Below are positions 11,770 to 20,640 of a DNA stretch of 64,000 nt, in pieces (within the stretch, counting starts at the first letter, position 1; each line of letters opens with the position of its first letter). The DNA is from Conus ventricosus. Lineage: Eukaryota > Mollusca > Gastropoda > Neogastropoda > Conidae. A program made the translations under genes and the position numbers. The notes under the pieces were generated by a model, which was given only the letters and a program-made list of their open reading frames with translations, was not told where the DNA came from and did no database searches. The DNA lies in contig CM031595.1 in the NCBI GenBank assembly GCA_018398815.1, forward strand, positions 52,214,494-52,278,493, in the 5' to 3' direction.

Positions 11770-12540
11770 TCCTCTTCTTTCTGTTGAGGGGGAGGGAAAG
11801 ACCTGATGGAAACAAATTTGCTGATAGTTTCTTCTTTCTGTTGAGGGGGAGGGAAAGACCTGATGGAAACAAATTTATTGGTAATTTATTCTTCTTTCTG
11901 TTGAGGGGGAGGGAAAGACCTGATGGAAACAAATATACTGGTAATTATTCTTCTCTCTGTTGAGGGGAGGAAAGACCCGATGGAAACAGATTCATTGGTA
12001 ATTTATTCTTCTCTCTGTTGAGGGGGATGGAAAGACCTGATGGAAACAAATTTATTGGTAATTTATTCTTCTCTCTGTTGAGGGGGAGGGAAAGACCTGA
12101 TGGAAACAGATTTATTGGTAATTTATTCTTCTCTCTGTTGAGGGGGAGGGAAAGACCTGATGGAAACAAATTTATTGGTAATTTATTCTTCTCTCTGTTG
12201 AGGGGGAGGGAAAGACCTGATGGAAACAAATTTATTGGTAATTTATTCTTCTCTCTGTTGAGGGGGAGGGAAAGACCTGATGGAAACAAATTTATTGGTA
12301 ATTTATTCTTCTCTCTGTTGAGGGGGAGGGAAAGACCTGATGGAAACAAATTTATTGGTAATTTATTCTTCTCCCTGTTGAGGGGGAGGGAAAGACCTGA
12401 TGGAAACAGATTTAGTGGTAAATTATTCTTCTCTCTGTTGAGGGGAGGGAAAGACCTGATGGAAACAAATTTATTGGTAATTTATTCTTCTCCCTGTTGA
12501 GGGGGAGGGAAAGACCTGATGGAAACAGATTTAGTGGTAC
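11770..12540. repeat. 60-bp minisatellite, about 13 copies
   Basis: Consecutive units begin at roughly 11770, 11830, 11890, 11948, 12008, 12068, 12128, 12188, 12248, 12308, 12368, 12428 and 12487. Each has the core TTGAGGGGGAGGGAAAGACC and then TGATGGAAACAAATTTATTG. The central units (12068-12367) are nearly identical, while the outer ones diverge by a few substitutions and single-base gaps. Because the unit is a multiple of three and lacks stops, it gives long open frames on both strands; these are very unlikely to be genes, since the array lies in an intron. Confidence 0.95.
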
Positions 12541-13099
12541 CAGTGGTACTGGCATTTGCAGATTTCAGCAAAAAGTAGATTAGAGAAGGGAGGGGAGGGG
12601 GGGGGGGGGACAAAAAATGACAGCAAAAATCTATGGAGCTCTAGCTGCATTGTTGTAATGTTAGCAGACATCTCAGAATTTCATGTAAACTTCTTTATGA
12701 GAGTGGACGGTTACTATTTTGCCTTGCCAGTCACAGATGGTGTGGGCAAAGTAGTGTTGCACTCTGATTCATCAGCAAGATGTTGCAACGTAAATGAGAC
12801 CAAAAAATAAATTTATAAAAAATCTTCAAATGTTCCTTGTGGGTTGGTTGGACGGAAAAAAATGGACAGAACACCACTTGATGTGGAGATACGTGCCAGA
12901 CTGCTCCATTTTGAAAACAGAGAGATGTTTTCAGGGTGAGGGGGGCACATCTGCAGGACCCCCATGTAATTGCAGGAATTTTTGCTTTTCCTTGGTGGTA
13001 TGGTCTTCACAACACTCACTGACACTCATTGGCAGAAACAAAACAATTGATGCATAGTGTATGAATACATAACATGTATAACATAAAATTCTGTTTCAG

Positions 13100-13268
13100 T
13101 GTGGCTGGTATTGGGGACCTTTGAGCTACGAAGAGGCGGAGAGCAAGCTGATTGACAAACGCGATGGTTCTTTCCTTGTGCGTGATTCATCTAACGAGAA
13201 CTACATCTTGTCACTGTCGTTCAAATCTATGGGGCAGGTTCATCACACGCGCATTGAACATCATAAAG
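13100..13268 (+). CDS. SOCS7: SOCS7-like exon: N-terminal half of the SH2 domain
   Basis: Encodes the start of the SH2 domain: CGWYWGPLSYEEAESKL, then DGSFLVRDSSNENYILSLSF, then HHTRIEHHK. The phosphotyrosine-binding Arg of the FLVRDS motif is the codon at 13181-13183. SOCS proteins bind phosphorylated receptors or kinases through this domain in the cytoplasm and present them for ubiquitylation. The acceptor is TGTTTCAG and the donor GTAGGT; phase is 0 in and 1 out. The opening CGWYWGP and the HHTR.EH segment resemble SOCS7 most and SOCS6 next. Confidence 0.97.
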
Positions 13269-13499
13269 GTAGGTTACCAGTGCCAACAGAAATTAGTGGT
13301 AGTGGAAAATTGTTTATGTAAAATTTTAAAATAGTTTGATTATTGGCATTTTTGAGTAGAGTAATTCAGTTATCACACCCAAAGTTAGTTTCCGAGAACT
13401 AAAAAAAAAGGTTGTATGCAACACTGGGTGCTCAGACAATGCTGACCAGTCCTGGGTGGCAGGTTGCGAATGAAACATAATGCTGATGGCCATAGATGG

Positions 13500-14312
13500 G
13501 CGGCATGTAGGGAAACAGTTAATCATTTCAGCATTGTTCAGGTGTAAGCAGATAGTATTGACTTTTTTTTTCACCATTTCATGACTTTTCAGCTATATTC
13601 ACTATAATAGTTGCTTTTTTCCCTCTCATCATTTCCGGATTCTTCAGGATGATAGTGATTGAATTTAATCTCTTCAGGATTGTTTAGCTGTAACCGTTTT
13701 TTTTTTACCACTTCAGGACTGGTGTGATAATAGTGATTGAATTTAATCTCTTCAGGATTGTTTAGCTGTGACCGTTTTTTTACCACTGCAGGACTGGTTT
13801 GCTCTGATGATAGTAGTGACTACTTTTTTCCATACTGTTATACATCATTTCAGGACCATTCAGATGGAGTCAACACAGCGCAGGCCTCCAAGGGTGGTAC
13901 AGGACTGCTCTAAAGGCAGGTGAAGACAGTGCTTCTCTGGGTCCTCCCCAGCACCTTCGGGTGTTTCTTTTTCTTCATTTCAGGACCATTCAGATGGAGT
14001 CAAGACAGCAGTATTTTTCATGATTTCAGTATTGCTCAGCTGTAATCATGATTGTGTTCACTGTTTTTCATCATTTCAGGACTGTTGATTTGTACTCAGA
14101 ATAATGCAGACTGTTTTTCCACACTGAATGCTTTTCCCATCGTTTCAGCAATGTTCAGCTGTACTGGGATGGAATTTTTTTTTTCTTTTTCTCCCGAATA
14201 ATGTCAGGATTGTTCAGCTGTGTTGAAGATAATATTGTTTTTCATAGTGTCAGGACTCTTTAGCTGTGCTGTGAATAATTTATTTAATTTTTTTTCCCCC
14301 AATCATTTTAGG
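13500..14312 (+). repeat. Degenerate tandem repeat copying the 3' splice-site region of the last SOCS exon
   Basis: At least ten degenerate copies of a unit with core TTTCAGGACTGTTCAGCTG lie within the last SOCS intron. Examples are near 13525, 13672, 13755, 13850, 13980, 14025, 14075, 14143, 14203 and 14250. The last unit, TTTTAGGACTGTTCAGCTT at about 14306, is the real acceptor and first bases of the final coding exon. A 78-bp sub-duplication is visible at about 13650-13800, and a longer direct repeat (CAGGACCATTCAGATGGAGT) at 13852 and 13981. Confidence 0.8.
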
Positions 14313-14634
14313 ACTGTTCAGCTTCTGGTCACAACCAGACTCCCATGGCAAGGCACAGATCTGCCAGTTCATCGAGCAGACGGTGGAAAACTCAAAGAAC
14401 GGCCGCTTCCTCTACTTCCTTCGTCCTGCTGGTCCGGGGTCTCCCCCTCTACCCATCCAGCTCCTGTATCCTGTCTCGCGCTTCTTCCGCATCCCGTCTC
14501 TCCAGCACATGTGTCGTTTCCTGGTCCTTCGCCGCGTCAGGAGGGACCACATTGATTTCCTGCCCGTTCCGCAGAAGGTGAAAGGCTATCTGCTGGAAAA
14601 ACAGTATTATGTGGAAACTTTGGAAGAAGATTGA
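14312..14634 (+). CDS. SOCS7: SOCS7-like last coding exon: SH2 C-terminal half and SOCS box
   Basis: Encodes the rest of the SH2 domain (FSFWSQPD..., NSKNGRFLYFLRPAGPG) and the SOCS box. The BC-box, SLQHMCRFLV, is the Elongin B/C-binding element. LPVP, in the position of the LPLP motif, is the Cullin-5 box. The C-terminus is KGYLLEKQYYVETLEED and then TGA (14632-14634). SOCS6/7 proteins act as substrate adaptors of Cullin-5 E3 ligases and damp insulin, growth-factor and cytokine signalling. From 9020 the gene encodes 183 residues that include the whole conserved C-terminal module. SOCS7 is favoured over SOCS6 by the CGWYWGP start and the QLLYPVSRF...SLQH.CRF..RR.RIDHI-like tail. SOCS6 remains possible. 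Confidence 0.97.
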
Positions 14635-15215
14635 CTGGGTATGTGGCCGATGTCACGTGGTGGTGGGCGTGGTGGACAGGATGTGTTGAGAGATAACGTG
14701 GGAAACTGTTTGGGCACAGAATATTTATTATGGGTATACACGCATTTTTTTTTCCCTTTTTTTTTTAAAGAAAACTTTTGAACTATTTATTAGTAAATAG
14801 ATCTTATGAGATTTTCAGAGTTTTGATGAGAAAAAATGGTTGAGTATGAACAACTTTCATGGGACTGATGTTTTTGTTTGTTTGTGGTTAATGTTTAGTA
14901 CAAAAGTTTTAAAATTTTAATCTTTTAAATTTTGTTATTTCTAGAGACTCTTCTGATTTCCTTGTTTGTTGGGTGAAGTTTCTCTGTTGACAGTTGACTT
15001 AAAACAATTTCAATAGGTAGGAGTTTTAGTGTGCATGTTTTTATTGTAATGAATGTGTGTATGTTCTTTTTTTTTATTGTTTCATTTAGTAGTGGGAAAG
15101 CAAACGGCCATTTTCTAACATGAAAGTTCACTGATTCAGGTGAAGTTATTCTGGGGACCTTATAAGTGCTATAAGTTTTTTCTACTCGTTATTGCTTGCA
15201 TTTTATTACAGCATT
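14635..15215 (+). other. Proximal 3' UTR of the SOCS7-like gene
   Basis: AT-rich sequence directly after the stop codon, with no open frame of interest. The polyadenylation site cannot be placed. Several AATAAA strings occur further downstream (for example near 20931, 23056 and 25005) and SOCS family 3' UTRs can be long, but none is shown to be used. Confidence 0.5.
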
Positions 15216-15660
15216 CAGGGCTACCATTTGTACTGACAGACAGGGGGTCCCAGGGACTCCTTCACTGATGCTATAGAGGGTCCCAGAGGGGGTATAGAGA
15301 GTCCCCATGAACAAAATTAACCAATACAGAAAATGTAGTATTTCTTGCTTTTTTAATTATGGGCTTGATAATCTGAACATTTCAGAAAAAATGAATCTCT
15401 CTCTCTCTCTCTGAAAACATTTCTTAAAAAAACAACAACATTTCTTGTTAGGTGGTGTTGCTGTAGATATTTCTTTAGGAATCGACGATTCACTGTCTGT
15501 AGCATCTTCAGAAGACGTTTCTTTGCGTTTTTTAGGAGCGCCCAACCACTGAAGCAACGACATATTTGCGAGATGCGATAGCCGTGAACTTCCTTTCTGC
15601 TTTGTTCGCCTAGGCTTGTGCACGCGATTGTTACAACTTGTGAGTCATCGAATTGATTAA

Positions 15661-16767
15661 AACCTTTCCCGTACTCCGTGGGTGTGAAATCACCCAGACA
15701 CGTGTTTTTTTGCTCTGTAACTCTAGTAATTTTGAAGCCACTTCCACTTAATTTCATGACTTTGTCCCTAATATATTATACTACATATCAACTGAAAATT
15801 ATTTTGTTTTATACATAAACAAAGAAATAATTAAACAATTAATGTCCCAGTACGTTGTGGGTGTGAGAACACCCATACTACCAAAGAATAAACCTTGCAC
15901 GCCGTACGCCGTGGGTGTGGGGCCACCCATACTAACAAAGCTTGCGCGCCACACGCTATGGATGTGACGTCACGCGTGCTTGCTACAGAGAGATAAGAGT
16001 CGCGTTGGTAAGAAATTCCTTGCGGCTTTCTTCCTGAGCGGGGCGCGTACTGCCACGTGTGAGCAATGTACGTCATAACGAAAATGATGCAAAGTAACAT
16101 TACGTATTTAAAAAAAAAAAAAACAAACCACGTAGGCCTTGGTATGTTGCACATTCTAGGAAACGTCATACTGACAGAGGATCAAGTATTTCTAATGTTT
16201 TACCAATACACACACACACACGCGGGCCCGTGCGCGTGTACTATATAGCATAGTATATATATATATATATATATAATATATATATGTCTTTCCATGCATG
16301 CACACACACGCACACACACTTTCTCTCTCTCTCTGTTTCTCTTTCTCTCTTGCACAAACATGCAATAATGCTCACATGCACACACACAGATAAACGCACA
16401 TTCATGCGGCCGCCTGTGCACAGTTATTCACCGAGAAACAAAAACAACGAACAACCGTTTGACGCAAGTAGCAAGACTCTCATCTCATAGAAGTCAAATT
16501 TGCATGACGTACCAAGGTCTTACTTCCTCGAGAAAAACCATGGGTTACTGTACACCCACGGCGTACGGCGAGGGGTTAGTTCCTACACAAAAACCATGGG
16601 TTACTGTACACCCACGGCGTACGGCGAGGGGTTAGCTCCTATACAAAAACCATGGGTTACTGTACACCCACGGCGTACGGCGAGGGGTTATTCCTCCTTA
16701 GAAAGCATGGGTTTCTGCACACCCACGAAGTACAGCGCGCAAAATTTTAGGCGACGTACGGGAAAGG
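15661..16767. mobile_element. Nested TTAA-flanked element with inverted subterminal arrays
   Basis: The left end is TTAA-AA-CCTTTCCCGTAC (15657-15672) and the right end, on the - strand, is TTAA-CCTTTCCCGTAC (16771-16756). On the left, units of the form CGTACGCCGTGGGTGTG... occur near 15670, 15850, 15905 and 15950. On the right, the same unit is inverted (CACCCACGGCGTACGGCG) near 16552, 16610, 16666 and, degenerate, 16720. TTAA targets are used by piggyBac- and Kolobok-type transposons. The element encodes no recognisable transposase. Confidence 0.5.
16247..16286. repeat. (AT)n tract between CA-rich segments
   Basis: Alternating AT in the middle of the nested element, flanked by CA-rich and CT-rich low-complexity sequence (16207-16400). 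Confidence 0.9.
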
Positions 16768-19585
16768 TTAATTAATTAGTGGCGGCGGGCGCCACAGTCT
16801 GAATAAGTCAGCCGGTCGACGGAGTAACCGTTCAGTGACGTGGGCCACAAGGCGAGCCTATCAGTGTTTACGCAGCTTCTCGGCTTACTGTACTTTCGCG
16901 GGCACACGCTGTCCTGAATTTGACGGTAGGCAATCGCGCGCGAAGCTTGTGGTGTGCTCAGCTTTGATCACTGACCGCGGCACGTTTTGGGGTTTGCCTG
17001 ATTTTGTAGTGCGTCCCGCAGGACTCGCTGCACGTTTTGTCAGTGCGTCCTTTTCGCTCATAGTGCGTCATGGACGCACATATGTGCGTCATTGGGAGCC
17101 CTGGCATTGGAATCCTGGATGTCTCTTCAACAGGAGACAAGAAATAACATGGAAAATTCACGTTTTATTCGGTTCATGAAATGTCACAAAAAAAGAGTGA
17201 TGTTTAAAGATGTAAGTTATATTTGAAATATACTATACAGTCAATATTCGTGATAGTTGTGACGCAGGCATTAATGATCTTATCATGATATAATTGTTAT
17301 CGGACCTTACTTCTACACAAGTTCTAGTGACACCTATAGTTTCTGCTAGGTTTGGAAAATCGGATGCATAATCAGTTTAAAGACATTACAGTGACATTTT
17401 CTATATTATGGCAGAAGATTTGTTTTCATGAATGTGTGAAAATTTACTTCAATGGTGATGTAGATGGACCTCTGACAATTATACATTTACAGTGTTTTTT
17501 TTTGTTTCTTGCTAAGACAAAACTGACTTGCCATTCCTTTGTACTGTGTACATAATGTGGATTTTGATTATTTTGTTACAAAACAATGATGGTTTTTTAA
17601 TATTTTGAGACAAAACAATGATGCTTTTGATGATTTTGTAACAAAACAATTATGCTTACAAAAAAACTTGCGCTGTTGTTTTATAGATAGTCCGTTAATC
17701 AGAATATTTGTATTTATGGTGGGTTTCTGTTCATTTGTGAAGGTTAGTCATCTGTGAAATTGGTGTTTGTTGCAGAATGATTTACTATTTATTGTGGAGG
17801 TGAGATTTGATTGTAGCTGTGTATGGTGACAAAGCTTAAAAAATGTCAGTTTAAGAGCCTGTTGTTTGGAACTGTACCCATGACTTTGTATTGTACTAAA
17901 CAGGTCCATATGGCTTCAGGATGTTTTTGTCAGGTTGTTATTGTACACGTACATTTGGACAGATTCTGAGGGCATAACAGATGCATTTTTTTCATTGCTT
18001 GAATTACAAAAGTAAGTAAGTAACCAGGAAGAAATGTAAAAAGAAATCTGTCAGTGAATCTATCTATCTGTCAGTCTGTCGTGTGTGTGGGTGTGGGTAT
18101 GCATGTAAAATATATAACTAAGGAGAAATGTAAAAAGAAATGTGACTTGATTACTTTGATCAATGAAATGACTATTGACTAATATGATGACCAACAGGAA
18201 ATGCTCTTCAGCACTGTCTAACATACAATTCTCACTTCTATCAGCTTCGTCTTGGAGTCTTAACAGCTAGCTCAAATTGAGGATTCCCACTCTGTGTTCA
18301 CCTGAAAATTAAGGAACTGAGGACATACATCTTTGTCAATGGAAAATCAGTAAGACACTTTGGAAGTTTTGCAGGACAGAAAGTCATGAGGCTTAGGAAT
18401 TTTTTTGTTTTTAACAACCAGGTACTTTCGTTTGTAAAAAAAAAATCATAGTTATTTGCAAGTTTGAGCTGAAAAGAATCAAAACACTATATGAAACTTG
18501 ACCTAATTTTACAGGTTGGTATGTAGTCAACTTTTATGGTATATGCACCATTGTAACTTGAACTAAGTAAATGGTATCAGTTGATACGAAGTAGACTTTT
18601 GTGCCATGCGAACCATTGTAATCTTTAGCTAATTTTACCGGTGGATATGGAGTGGACTTTGTGGCAGCTGTGTAGAGTTGACGACAGTTATCTTTGTCCT
18701 GGTGTTTTAAGTTTTTGTGAACTTCCACCTGTCCAGAGCAACGGAAAACTAGTCACTTAATGCCTCGGCATTGTCAGTTTTTACACAGTTTTTAAGTAGA
18801 CCGCGAGAGTTAGTTCTCTTCAGCAGGAAGTTGCTTACAATGCCAGAGTAAACACTGAATAAGCAGTAGACTGCATATATGCTGGCTTACATTCACTACA
18901 GCGGTTTAAGTGAAGAAAAGCAGATAACTATACGTAACTTAGTCATGTGTATTGACTGCTTTGTCTGACTGAGTGAAAAATCAATTGGATGAGATGCAGA
19001 TTTGATTCAAAACATTTTGGTCATTTTTCCAGGATCAGTCGGATCAGTATGTGATGTCTGATGCTCAGATGTATCCTTAGACTCTGGAAAGAAATAGATG
19101 ATTTTGAATTGTTGTAAAGGAAAAGACTTTAAAATATATAAAAACAGCAACATGCACAGAACACTGTTTGATAGAAGAAAAGAGTAATCTGAAAAACAAG
19201 AGTGACAGAAATAAACTGACATCATAGAGGATGCATTGTAATTGAAAATGACTTTAATGTCTTTAAACTACACTTACAGGTCTAATGTCAAGAGACCAAA
19301 GAAAAAGACCAGAGTGGTTATCTGTCTGTGGGAAAGAGAAGGTTGTTGACAGAGATACAGCACAGTCCTCAATTCGTAAAGTGGCAGTATTACTGATCAA
19401 AAATGAAAAATGTTTACCAATCAAATTCCATTTCATTTTGAAGATATGAAGATTTTTCTATTTCATGGCAATTGATGTTTAACCTAATTGTTGGTTTAAT
19501 TAACTTTTTAGCTAGTGTGATTTTTTGTTCTTCATTTTTATGTCTAGTTTCTTTTTCCCAATAAAAATAGCAGTGAATTCCCCTA

Positions 19586-19607
19586 CCCCCCCCCCCCCCC
19601 CCCCCCC
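19586..19607. repeat. Poly-C run, 22 bases
   Basis: Homopolymer C on the + strand. Confidence 0.95.
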
Positions 19608-19937
19608 TGCTCTTCCTAACCCTGCTCTCCATTTAATGTCAGTCAAGAAATAGTGATGCATAGAAATGATACATTGAGATTACAGTAGTATAATCAACCA
19701 GGATACAAAGAACTTTCAGGTTTATAGGTTTTCTTTGTTAAAGAAAATTTAGAGTCCTCCGAAAAGGATGATTTGAACAATATTTTACTGCACATATCGG
19801 TTAACTTGCATATCAGTTTTTTGTTTTACTGGTGTTTGAAACTATAGGAAATGTTGGTAGCATTTTTTGTCATAATGTTACTGTGAAAATGTATGAAATG
19901 ATGTTATTTTGATAAACTTTTTGAACATTTTCCTATT

Positions 19938-19939
<2 letters not shown>

Positions 19940-19985
<46 letters not shown>
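19940..19985. repeat. (CT)n microsatellite
   Basis: About 23 CT units. Confidence 0.95.
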
Positions 19986-19988
<3 letters not shown>

Positions 19989-20285
19989 GCTACACACCCA
20001 CACACTTTGTCATTCTCTGTCTATTAAGCTATTAAAATGGCATTTTCTTACATAGTTAAAATATCAGCATTCATTGGCATGACGATACATCCACATGCAC
20101 TATCAATGTAATTTTTGCACAAGAGTTGCCAAGTGCTGTACTTTTGGCGCAGTATACAATGATTTCATTAATATTTTTTCGCTGCTACACTTTGTAGTGA
20201 AATGCTGCACCAAGAAAAGAAAGAAAGAAAGAAAGAAGAAGAATTCTAAAAGAGCTTCACAGACATAGCGGTGACTTAAACGGAA

Positions 20286-20640
20286 CCAAGACAACGTAGA
20301 TCTTTAGATTGTAGACTTCCTTCATTTAAAAAAAAAGGCCAAGTTCAGTGAGGAGAGGATGAGAAACAAGACGGTGTAGATCTCAAGATTGTAGACTTCC
20401 TTCGTTTAAATAAAAAAAAATGTGGCAGAGTTCAGTGAGGAGAGGATGAAAAACAAGACAAAATAGATAGATCTTTAGATTGTAGACTTCCTTCGTTTAA
20501 AAAAAAAAAAAAAGTGGCAGAGTTCAGTGAGGAGAGGATGAAAAACAAGACAACGTAGATCTTTAGATTGTAGACTTCTTTCGTTAAAAGAAAAAAAAAA
20601 GGCAAGTTCAGTGAGGAGAGGATGAAAAAGCAACAACAAT
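20286..20640. repeat. Four tandem copies of a roughly 85-bp unit
   Basis: Each unit carries TTAGATTGTAGACTTCCTTC (near 20304, 20383, 20474 and 20563), an A-rich run of variable length, and then GTTCAGTGAGGAGAGGATGA. Differences between copies are mostly in the A-run length. A degenerate relative lies at about 21225-21300. Confidence 0.9.

Larger units (their letters stand above)
9082..13099 (+). other. Large intron of the SOCS7-like gene
   Basis: About 4.0 kb. It holds a GT tract (9125-9180), long CT-rich tracts (9262-9700 and 9801-9925), a CAA tract (about 10439-10472), an antisense RTE-like reverse transcriptase relic (about 10490-11150), a TGG tract (11279-11309), a GT tract (11459-11535) and a 60-bp minisatellite (about 11770-12540). 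I see no further coding exon in it. Confidence 0.7.
15216..17103. mobile_element. hAT-like non-autonomous element, 1.9 kb, compound
   Basis: The left end reads CAGGGCTACCA and the right end, on the opposite strand, CAGGGCTCCCA: terminal inverted repeats with one mismatch in 11. The pentamer GCATT flanks both ends (15211-15215 and 17104-17108) as a candidate target-site duplication. The CAGGG ends are typical of hAT elements; the 5-bp duplication fits only some hAT groups, so the superfamily is inference. The interior is richer in CpG than its surroundings (especially 16780-17100, with repeated GTGCGTC) and contains a second nested element. No transposase frame was recognised. Confidence 0.55.

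Noticed and set aside
11715..12500. Repetitive RGRERPDGNKFIGNLFFSLL-type protein on + and its - strand counterpart
   Set aside because: Translation of the 60-bp intronic minisatellite, open on both strands; no start context or flanking coding sequence.
15353..15757. 134-codon - strand open frame inside the hAT-like element
   Set aside because: No recognisable domain, and it overlaps the terminal repeat of the nested element; probably chance.
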